In this document: positions 1 through 6,564 of the stretch, piece after piece
Numbering within the stretch: position 1 is the stretch's first letter
Layout of the letters: every line of letters begins with the position of its first letter
Source of the DNA: CAXRDE01 sp964229355
Lineage (GTDB): Bacteria; Cyanobacteriota; Sericytochromatia; UBA7694
Reading direction: 5' to 3'
Length of the DNA: 64,000 bases
NCBI GenBank assembly: GCA_964229355.1
Contig: CAXRDE010000023.1
Span: forward strand, 186,001 to 250,000
Made by a program: the position numbers and the translations under genes
Notes under the pieces: model-generated
Seen by the model: the letters and a program-made list of their open reading frames with translations, nothing else
What the model was told of the DNA's origin: nothing
The model's database searches: none

Positions 1-1311
1 TGGGATCTGCTGCTAAACCATCCTGCCCGTATTTTGCTGACCACCTTCTTTTTGCTGTGTGCCAGCGGCACCCTCTTGCTCATGCTGCCGGTGTCTACGT
101 TTGAAGGCATTCGCCTGATTGATGCCGCTTTTACCGCCGTCAGCGCGGTTTGTGTCACCGGTTTAATCGTCAAAGATACCCCGGTGGACTTCACCTTAAC
201 AGGTCAGGCCTTTATTTTGCTGCTGATTCAACTGGGGGGCCTGGGTATTATGAGCTTGACGACGGTGACCCTGCATACCCTGGGACACCGGCTGAGTCTT
301 CGCCAGGAGCGCCTCTTGACCTCAATGACCCAAACAGATCACAAAGATTTACTCAATGCCCTGTTCACCATCTTAAAATTCACCTTTATTACCGAAGCTG
401 TGGGCGCTCTGGCCCTGAGCGGCTTTTTTCTGCACCTGGGCGACACGGTACCGATGGCCCTGTGGCGCGGTGTTTTTACCTCTATCTCTGCTTTTTGTAA
501 CGCGGGCTTTGCCTTACAGAGCGACAGTCTGATTCCCTATCAGAACCAAAGCTTTATTTTGCACATTATTTCAACCCTGATTATTTTAGGGGGTCTGGCC
601 CCGGCAGTGGTGCTTATGATTCCCCGCTGGTTTCGCCGAAAAGCGCTGCCGGCCTCAGGTCACGTGGCCCTGGTGACCACCGGCGTTTTGCTGCTCTCTG
701 GCACCCTCATGATCGCCGCTTTTGAATGGAACGGGATTTTGCACGGCTTAACGGCGTTTGATAAATTGCAAAACGCCTGGTTTCAATCCGTCACCCTGCG
801 TACCGCAGGCTTTAACTCTGTGGATTTGGCCCCTATTACGGGTCCCACCTTTTTAATGATGGTATTTTTTATGTTTGTGGGCGGCAGTCCTGGAGGTACC
901 GCTGGCGGTGTCAAAACCACAGCCCTGGGCATTATGGCCCTGACCTTTTGGAGCCATATTACCAACCGCAGTGAAGTCATTGTCAGCTACCGACGGGTGC
1001 CTTCAGCCATTATTTATCAGGCGGTAACCATCATTATGTCAGGGCTGATTGTGCTATTTTTAACCATTATGATGCTCGAACTCACCCAACAAATTTCGGC
1101 CCGTGAACTGATCTATGAAGCGGCTTCAGCGGTGGGTACCGCTGGACTTTCGATTGGAGCCACGGGTAAATTAGATGAAATCGGTAAACTGATTGTTATT
1201 CTGGCCATGTTTGCCGGCCGGATTGGTCCGATGACCTTATTCATTCTCCTGGGCAATGAATCCCCACGAGCGGTCAAAAAATACCCCGATGCAAAAATCT
1301 CTTTAACCTAA
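1..1311 (+). CDS. ktrB: Potassium uptake channel subunit KtrB/TrkH, 5' end cut
   Basis: The reading frame is open from the first base, so the gene begins upstream of the window; an internal TTG at 34 is not the start. About 436 codons are visible, near full length for KtrB (about 440-450). The protein is the ion-conducting membrane subunit of a Ktr/Trk potassium uptake system. The four pore-loop/selectivity-filter segments are recognisable: SAVCVTGL early, SAFCNAGF, TLRTAGFNS, and SAVGTAGLS near the C-terminus, each followed by a hydrophobic helix. The next gene, 18 nt downstream, encodes the cytosolic RCK regulatory subunit, so the pair forms one system. The family assignment is secure; KtrB versus TrkH naming and the cation that drives transport (Na+ or H+) are inferred. 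Confidence 0.93.
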   Translation, partial: WDLLLNHPARILLTTFFLLCASGTLLLMLPVSTFEGIRLIDAAFTAVSAVCVTGLIVKDTPVDFTLTGQAFILLLIQLGGLGIMSLTTVTLHTLGHRLSLRQERLLTSMTQTDHKDLLNALFTILKFTFITEAVGALALSGFFLHLGDTVPMALWRGVFTSISAFCNAGFALQSDSLIPYQNQSFILHIISTLIILGGLAPAVVLMIPRWFRRKALPASGHVALVTTGVLLLSGTLMIAAFEWNGILHGLTAFDKLQNAWFQSVTLRTAGFNSVDLAPITGPTFLMMVFFMFVGGSPGGTAGGVKTTALGIMALTFWSHITNRSEVIVSYRRVPSAIIYQAVTIIMSGLIVLFLTIMMLELTQQISARELIYEAASAVGTAGLSIGATGKLDEIGKLIVILAMFAGRIGPMTLFILLGNESPRAVKKYPDAKISLT

Positions 1312-1329
1312 GATGAGGACAATTCCACA

Positions 1330-1995
1330 ATGCCACAACAAATTTTAATTATCGGATTGGGTCAATTTGGCATGTCTCTGGCCCGTACGCTCTCTGAAAA
1401 AGGGGCTGAAGTCTTAGCAGTAGATACCCGCCAAAGCCTGGTGGAAGAAGCCGCGGCCTTTGTCACCGAAGCCCTGGTGCTGGATGCCTCTGACGAGGCG
1501 GCCCTGGCGGGCCTTGAACCCGGCAAACGCGATTCAGTGGTCTGTGCCATCGGTGATGACTCCCGCGAGTCTTCAATTATGTGTACCGCCTTGCTTCGCC
1601 AGATGGGTGCGCCCATGATTATTGCTCGCGCGAACGATAAGGTGCACCAGCGTATTTTGCAATTGGTGGGCGCCCATCAGATCATTAACCCGGAACGAGA
1701 ATATGGTAAAAAATTTGCCAATCGCTTACTGTACAAAAACGTAATTGCAGATACCAACCTGGGCGAAGACCTTCACCTGACTGAAATTTGCGTACAACCC
1801 TCAATGGTGGGCAAAAGCCTGATTGATTTGGCCTTACCCCGCCGCTTTGGCATCATGGTGGTCGGTATTCGCAAAGGCGCGCAGGGCAAAATTATACAGC
1901 CCACGCCCGGTGAGCCGCTGGCATCAGGGGATAACATGATTATTGTCTCCAGTGAAGGTGCGATTCCAGAGTTGATCAAGGAGTTTAAAGCATGA
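1330..1995 (+). CDS. ktrA: Ktr/Trk potassium system regulatory subunit (RCK domain)
   Basis: This is a 221-residue cytosolic gating subunit of the potassium channel encoded just upstream. Residues 4-120 form the RCK_N Rossmann domain, with the nucleotide-binding GLGQFG motif at residues 9-14 and an acidic residue after the second strand (AVDT). Residues 140-220 match RCK_C (TrkA_C), including a GDNMIIV-type strand near the end. The length equals single-RCK KtrA proteins and is about half of the double-RCK TrkA of enterobacteria. It follows ktrB by 18 nt and overlaps the next gene by 4 nt (ATGA), so all three are probably one operon. Binding of ATP/ADP or NAD(H) is known for the family and not shown here. 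Confidence 0.93.
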   Translation: MPQQILIIGLGQFGMSLARTLSEKGAEVLAVDTRQSLVEEAAAFVTEALVLDASDEAALAGLEPGKRDSVVCAIGDDSRESSIMCTALLRQMGAPMIIARANDKVHQRILQLVGAHQIINPEREYGKKFANRLLYKNVIADTNLGEDLHLTEICVQPSMVGKSLIDLALPRRFGIMVVGIRKGAQGKIIQPTPGEPLASGDNMIIVSSEGAIPELIKEFKA

Positions 1996-2681
1996 AGCCG
2001 GGTCAAAGCGTCGTTTTAGGGGCCCGTATTTTATTGGGCTTAAATCTGCTCATGGCCATGGGAACCCTGTGGGTTTTTATGCGGATGACCCCTGCCATTC
2101 AGGTCATCTTAGACCAAAACCAACAAAGTATTTTGGCAGGCGAAGAAATGCTGGCGGCTCTGGCCATGGCCCGCAGCGATAGTCCAGAAAGTAGCACGGC
2201 CCTGCGCGACACCTTTAAAGAAGCCCTCAAACGGTCTCAAAGCAACGTCACAGAAAGCGAAGAACCTGAGGTACTGGGCACCATTAACCGCCATTATACC
2301 CAGGCCTTCGCGGGTAACCCACAGGCCATGGCGCAGACAGTCCAGGCGATCTCTCTATTAAGTCGTGTCAACCGCGAGGCCATGGAGCAAGCGGACCGTC
2401 GCGCCCAACAACTGGGTAGTGCCGGAGCCTGGGGTGTAGTGTTTATGGCGACACTGCTCTTTTTGACAGGCATGCTTTTTTTACGCAGCCTGCGCAAAAA
2501 CCTGATTCAGCCCCTTGAAGAAATCCACTCCGTCACGCTGTCGGTCCACCACGGCGATCATTTACGCCGCTGTACGAGCACACATACCAGCCCCAAAGAC
2601 ATTCAGGTCATTTTTAGCGAGCTTAACGAATTGCTCGATCAATATACGGCAGAACGGCTGCATCAAAAAATAGGTCATTAA
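1992..2681 (+). CDS. Two-TM HAMP-like membrane protein without output domain
   Basis: This 229-residue protein starts inside the stop of ktrA (ATGA overlap), indicating translational coupling. Two membrane helices (about 10-30 and 145-166) flank a helical extracytoplasmic segment of about 115 residues. Its start, NQQSILAGEEMLAAL, resembles the four-helix sensor regions of KinB-type histidine kinases. Residues 167-220 look like a HAMP linker: PLEEI, GD at 188-189, then a DI...LNELL helix. The chain then ends, so there is no kinase, cyclase or chemotaxis output domain. It may be a membrane sensor acting on KtrAB or on a partner kinase in trans. The role is inferred from position and topology only. 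Confidence 0.7.
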   Translation: MKPGQSVVLGARILLGLNLLMAMGTLWVFMRMTPAIQVILDQNQQSILAGEEMLAALAMARSDSPESSTALRDTFKEALKRSQSNVTESEEPEVLGTINRHYTQAFAGNPQAMAQTVQAISLLSRVNREAMEQADRRAQQLGSAGAWGVVFMATLLFLTGMLFLRSLRKNLIQPLEEIHSVTLSVHHGDHLRRCTSTHTSPKDIQVIFSELNELLDQYTAERLHQKIGH

Positions 2682-2700
2682 GCGCTGCACAGACAGGTTA

Positions 2701-2709
2701 TGGTAATCT
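2701..2709 (+). promoter_or_regulatory. Possible extended -10 promoter of proA
   Basis: TGGTAATCT lies 20 nt before the proA start and matches the TGnTAnnnT extended -10 pattern seen at other promoters here. No convincing -35 is present. A good ribosome binding site (ggaggt) follows at 2720-2725. Confidence 0.3.
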
Positions 2710-2729
2710 GATGCCAAACGGAGGTTTTT

Positions 2730-3995
2730 ATGGACGTCAATCAACGCATGGAACATATGGGCAAACAGGCCCAACAGGCCGCACGGCAATTGCGCCATTT
2801 GCCCCGAGAGGCCAAAGATCGTTTTTTACAGCATTTAGCCCAACGCCTTGAAGCTGAAACGCCCGCCATTCTGGCCGCCAATGCCCGAGATACGGAAGCA
2901 GCCACCCATTTAGATGCAGCCATGCGCGATCGCCTTCAATTGACCGCTGAACGCATTCAAGGCATTGCCGCCGACGTGCGCAATGTGGCAAACCTGGCAG
3001 ATCCGGTGGGTGAAGTCTTTGATGAACGTACCCTTCCCGAAAACCTCCAGATTTATCGCCAACGGGTTCCCTTAGGGGTCGTCGGGGTCATTTATGAAGC
3101 CCGTCCCAATGTCACCATCGATATCGCGGCCCTCTGCCTCAAGAGCGGCAATGCCAGCATTTTAAGAGGGGGCAAAGAAACCTACTACACCAACCAGGCT
3201 CTCTTAAAAGTGTTACAGCAAGCCCTGCAAGACAGCGATTTACCCACCCACGCCATTCAATTGATTGAAGACCCCGATCGCCAATGGGTCCACGCCCTGC
3301 TGCGTTTGGATCGCTACGTGGACATGATTATTCCCCGTGGGGGAGCAGGACTCCACCGCTTTTGTCTAGAAAACAGTACCATTCCGGTCATTACCGGAGG
3401 CATTGGCGTCTGCCATCTGTACGTGGATCAGGGAGCCGACCTCACTGCTGCGGTGCCGGTGATTGAAAACGCCAAGATACAACGCCCCACTGTATGTAAT
3501 GCCCTGGATACGCTATTGGTCCATGAAGCAGAGCTCGAAGCCCTCTGTAGCCTGTTGGCCCCCGTCATGGCGAAGGCCAACGTTGCCCTGCACGCCGATG
3601 AAAAAGCCTATGCGCACTTACAGCAGCTGAATTACCCCCACCTGCAAAAGGCCCAGGCCGAGGATTTTGGCACCGAATTTTTAGCCCTGATACTTTCCAT
3701 CAAAACCGTGCCCCATCTTGAAGCCGCCCTTGACCATATTGCCGCTTATAGCAGCGGTCATTCGGATGGCATTTTGACCCAAAACCAGGCCCATGCAAGA
3801 CGCTTTCAACAGGATGTGGATTCAGCAGCGGTTTACGTGAATGCCTCCACACGCTTTACCGATGGCGCGCAGTTTGGGCTCGGTGCCGAGGTGGCCGTCA
3901 GCACGCAAAAACTCCATGCCCGGGGTCCCATGGCTTTAGAAGGCCTCACCACCTATAAATGGTTAATCACCGGGCACAACAGCATTCGACCCTAA
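2730..3995 (+). CDS. proA: Gamma-glutamyl phosphate reductase
   Basis: Second enzyme of proline biosynthesis: NADPH-dependent reduction of gamma-glutamyl phosphate to glutamate semialdehyde in the cytosol. The length (421) is normal for ProA. The aldehyde-dehydrogenase-like fold shows the conserved YEARPNVTIDIAALCLKSGN segment and an ILRGGKE loop. It also shows RGGAGLHRF, and the catalytic cysteine C256 in QRPTVCNALDT. The start is fixed by a strong ribosome binding site (ggaggt) about 5 nt upstream. The partner kinase ProB is not in the window. A short hairpin-like segment and an AGGAAA site separate it from the next gene, 21 nt on, so co-transcription is likely. Confidence 0.97.
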   Translation: MDVNQRMEHMGKQAQQAARQLRHLPREAKDRFLQHLAQRLEAETPAILAANARDTEAATHLDAAMRDRLQLTAERIQGIAADVRNVANLADPVGEVFDERTLPENLQIYRQRVPLGVVGVIYEARPNVTIDIAALCLKSGNASILRGGKETYYTNQALLKVLQQALQDSDLPTHAIQLIEDPDRQWVHALLRLDRYVDMIIPRGGAGLHRFCLENSTIPVITGGIGVCHLYVDQGADLTAAVPVIENAKIQRPTVCNALDTLLVHEAELEALCSLLAPVMAKANVALHADEKAYAHLQQLNYPHLQKAQAEDFGTEFLALILSIKTVPHLEAALDHIAAYSSGHSDGILTQNQAHARRFQQDVDSAAVYVNASTRFTDGAQFGLGAEVAVSTQKLHARGPMALEGLTTYKWLITGHNSIRP

Positions 3996-4016
3996 AGGTT
4001 TCAAAAGGAAACGCCC

Positions 4017-4445
4017 ATGATTTGGCATCAAGAATTATTGACCTTACCCCCTTTTTCTCGGGGCTTTCACCTGATCAGCTCCCACATTGAAGACGCTTTG
4101 CCCTTGCAAGATGTGGAGATGGGTTTGCTGCATGTGTTTATCCAACACACCTCTGCCAGCCTGTGCATCAATGAAAATGCAGATCCCACGGTCCGGGGCG
4201 ATTTCGAGCGCCATTTTAATACGGTGATTCCCGAGAATGCTCCGTACTATGTGCATACTTACGAAGGACCAGACGATATGCCCGCACACCTCAAGGCCGC
4301 CACTCTGGGGACTTCTGTCACGATTCCCGTCCACCAGGGGCGTCTGGCGCTGGGCACCTGGCAGGGCATTTATTTGGGTGAGCATCGTGATCACGGGGGC
4401 CGCCGGCGGTTGGTACTTACCCTGCAAGGAAAGGCTGCTTCATGA
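4017..4445 (+). CDS. YjbQ (UPF0047) family protein
   Basis: A 142-residue protein that is full length for the YjbQ/UPF0047 family. Diagnostic features are HTSASLCINENADP, the PDDMPAHLKA segment with its conserved acidic and histidine residues, TIPVHQGRLALGTWQGIYL, and a C-terminal EHRDHGG. Members form compact trimers that bind a metal. Some complement thiamine-phosphate synthase mutants weakly, which gives the annotation 'secondary thiamine-phosphate synthase', but the physiological role is unsettled. The gene overlaps the following lipoprotein gene by 4 nt. No thiamine genes are nearby, so the neighbourhood does not support a thiamine role. Confidence 0.9.
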   Translation: MIWHQELLTLPPFSRGFHLISSHIEDALPLQDVEMGLLHVFIQHTSASLCINENADPTVRGDFERHFNTVIPENAPYYVHTYEGPDDMPAHLKAATLGTSVTIPVHQGRLALGTWQGIYLGEHRDHGGRRRLVLTLQGKAAS

Positions 4446-5728
4446 ATGTAATCTATCCCCTTAGACTCCTGAGCCTCTTGTGCAGCATCGGCCTTAGTGG
4501 CTGCGGTAACCGCAGTATGATGCAATTGCCCGTTTACCCCAATGCTCAGCAAATGCGTCAACAACAGCAAGCAGCCCTGGCCCAACACATTGCCGAGCAG
4601 GTGCAACCCCGAGATCGTGTTCAGCTTGTACCAGCTCCCGCTGCATCACAAAGTCCCGGCACCACCCCGACAAACTCAGCGGTCAGTCCCAACGGGCGCG
4701 CGCCAGCCAAACCGCCCAGCCAGAATATCAACGCGCTTTTGCCCGAGGGACCGCAAACGGGAAAAGCCCTCAGCATCAAACTCTACCGCAGCTACGGTGA
4801 CGAAAAGCGCCTTCGCATTTGGGGACGGGTTATTGATCGTGAAGATGACACCTCTGCCAGCGAAAACGACTCCAAGTGGCAAAACTTCTGGCGCAATGTC
4901 CACAATCTCAGCGTCGATGAAGTGGAAGGGGTTAAAGTGCGCTTTCTCCTGGCAGGCAAGACCTTTGAAATCACCTCCAATAAAGAAGGCCTGTTAGAGG
5001 TGGAAATGGATGCCCCCGAAACCCTCACTCCAGGCCAATACACCTTGTACGCAGCACTGGTACCCGGACAAAAATTCCAGGCCCCCAGAGTTTCTGCCCC
5101 TTTGACCCTCCACAGCCATTTGGACGACAGTCTTGCGGTGGTCTCCGATATTGACGATACCCTGGTACGCAGTGATGTATCTGAAAAACTGAAGGCGGTC
5201 AGTCGTTTGCTGCTCAATAACGCCTATAACTCAGAACCCATTCCGGGCACCGCTCCGCTGATGCGTGCCCTGGAAAATATAGACGGCAAAGCCGACGGCG
5301 ATGTGTTTTATCTCAGCGGCAGTCCCTTAAATTTCTCGGACCGTATTTATGCCTATTTAGACTATCAAAATTACCCCAAAGGCCCCGTCAATCTTAAAAA
5401 ATGGGGGTTTTCAGAAAACGATGATAACCCCATTCAACAGTCTGACTATAAATTGCGAAAGCTACGAGAGCTGTTTAATTTTTACCCCCAAAAAACCTTT
5501 TTACTTTTTGGCGATAGCAGCGAAGTGGACACCGAAATTTACACCCAAATTGCCACAGAATTTCCGGGTCGGGTTAAAGGCATTTTTATTAACAATGTCA
5601 ACGGCCAAGACCCCGGTGACGCTCGCTTTGCTCAGGTCAACTTGACCCAACATGCCAGCGAAGCCGCCCAAAAATTAGTGGACATGGGCGTTCTGTCGGC
5701 AGAGGTTCTTTCAGAAATCACCCCCTAA
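4442..5728 (+). CDS. Lipoprotein with APP1-type phosphatidate phosphatase domain
   Basis: A 428-residue predicted lipoprotein: the signal peptide ends in a lipobox, LSGC, with the acylated cysteine at residue 21. A Gln/Pro/Ser-rich linker runs to about residue 105, and a beta-rich domain covers about 110-225. The C-terminal half matches the APP1 (DUF2183) catalytic domain of the HAD superfamily. It has the nucleophile motif DIDDT at 236-240, YLSGSP near 286, and LFGDSSEVD near 357. In yeast App1 this domain dephosphorylates phosphatidate. Here it would face the periplasm or outer membrane, so phospholipid remodelling in the envelope is a reasonable guess. It overlaps the YjbQ gene by 4 nt. 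Confidence 0.85.
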   Translation: MNVIYPLRLLSLLCSIGLSGCGNRSMMQLPVYPNAQQMRQQQQAALAQHIAEQVQPRDRVQLVPAPAASQSPGTTPTNSAVSPNGRAPAKPPSQNINALLPEGPQTGKALSIKLYRSYGDEKRLRIWGRVIDREDDTSASENDSKWQNFWRNVHNLSVDEVEGVKVRFLLAGKTFEITSNKEGLLEVEMDAPETLTPGQYTLYAALVPGQKFQAPRVSAPLTLHSHLDDSLAVVSDIDDTLVRSDVSEKLKAVSRLLLNNAYNSEPIPGTAPLMRALENIDGKADGDVFYLSGSPLNFSDRIYAYLDYQNYPKGPVNLKKWGFSENDDNPIQQSDYKLRKLRELFNFYPQKTFLLFGDSSEVDTEIYTQIATEFPGRVKGIFINNVNGQDPGDARFAQVNLTQHASEAAQKLVDMGVLSAEVLSEITP

Positions 5729-5753
5729 GCCCCTGCTTTTTTAGGGCTGTCAT

Positions 5754-5762
5754 TGCTAAAAT
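5754..5762 (+). promoter_or_regulatory. Possible extended -10 promoter of the 5.8 kb lipoprotein gene
   Basis: TGCTAAAAT, 37 nt before the ATG at 5799, fits the extended -10 pattern. The same nonamer occurs at 20557-20565 before the response regulator gene. Confidence 0.4.
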
Positions 5763-5798
5763 AAAAAGAGAACCCCGTGATAAAGTAGGTGATAATTG

Positions 5799-6485
5799 AT
5801 GGTTTTGCGTTTGCTGGTTTTGTCCTGTATCGTGGTTTTAGGCGGGAGCTGTGAGCCCATTATTGACTTCACCCAGCCCGATCCCACAAACCCCTCTGGG
5901 CCACAAGAGGGAACCCTACAGCCCACTGCAGCCCAGGTGCGTCCCAAAGAAGCCGTCGATGTGCCTGCCAACCCCATCATCCAATTGACGCTGCTCAGCA
6001 ATGACAGCAGCAAAGGCTGGCAACTCAAACGGCGCCTGCGCGAGGGCCTTGAAATCAGTGATGCCTGCCTGCAGGACGACGGCCTGATTATTCATGAGCG
6101 CCAGCGCATTGACTTTGTGGCAGGCGCTCTCAAATGCGGTACCGAAGACCGCGACATTAGCGGGATTTGGCAGTTGACCGACCGCCCCAGTCTACTCTTA
6201 AGAGTGGGCAGCACCACTCCCTATGAGGCCCAGTTGTTGGGGCTGTCTACCAATCGCATGATTCTTTCTTACATTAACGAAGAAGGAGTCGCGTTTGAGG
6301 ACGTGTATGAAACCCCCGTGGCGCAAGAATCCCTTGAAGAGGAACCCATTGTGCTCACCACCCCCACACCGGAGCCCACAAGCTCCATATCCAGTCCCAG
6401 CCCCTCAAACCCATCGGCAACCCCCTCAGCCGAAGAGAGCACCGCAGAAGTGCCCACTGATACCGGTGAGTTCAAAAGTCTTTAA
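5799..6485 (+). CDS. Putative lipoprotein with Ser/Pro/Thr-rich tail
   Basis: A 228-residue protein of unknown function. I take the ATG at 5799 rather than the adjoining TTG because a weak site (taggtg) precedes it. The N-terminus is hydrophobic and ends GGSC (cysteine 18), a weak lipobox. Residues 45-175 form a compact domain that contains two further cysteines (DACLQDD and LKCGTEDRDISG). This is followed by the pattern GIWQLTDRPSLLLRV, suggesting a small beta-barrel-like fold. From about residue 180 the chain is low-complexity Pro/Ser/Thr/Glu. I recognise no family. It probably has its own promoter and ends at the strong terminator at 6500. Confidence 0.7.
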   Translation: MVLRLLVLSCIVVLGGSCEPIIDFTQPDPTNPSGPQEGTLQPTAAQVRPKEAVDVPANPIIQLTLLSNDSSKGWQLKRRLREGLEISDACLQDDGLIIHERQRIDFVAGALKCGTEDRDISGIWQLTDRPSLLLRVGSTTPYEAQLLGLSTNRMILSYINEEGVAFEDVYETPVAQESLEEEPIVLTTPTPEPTSSISSPSPSNPSATPSAEESTAEVPTDTGEFKSL

Positions 6486-6499
6486 GACCCGACCCAAGC

Positions 6500-6534
6500 A
6501 AAGGGCCTGGGTTTAAATAAAACCCAGGCCCTTT
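6500..6534. terminator. Bidirectional intrinsic terminator
   Basis: A perfect 15-bp stem (AAAGGGCCTGGGTTT with its complement) closes on a 5-nt loop between two convergent genes. The A/T ends of the stem supply a short T-run on either strand. Confidence 0.85.
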
Positions 6535-6564
6535 GTGTTGCAGAACTTATGTTATGCAAGCAGA

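Noticed and set aside
5729..5750. Hairpin AGCCCCT...AGGGCT as terminator of the APP1 lipoprotein gene
   Set aside because: The T-run lies in the loop rather than after the stem, and the stem is short and bulged.
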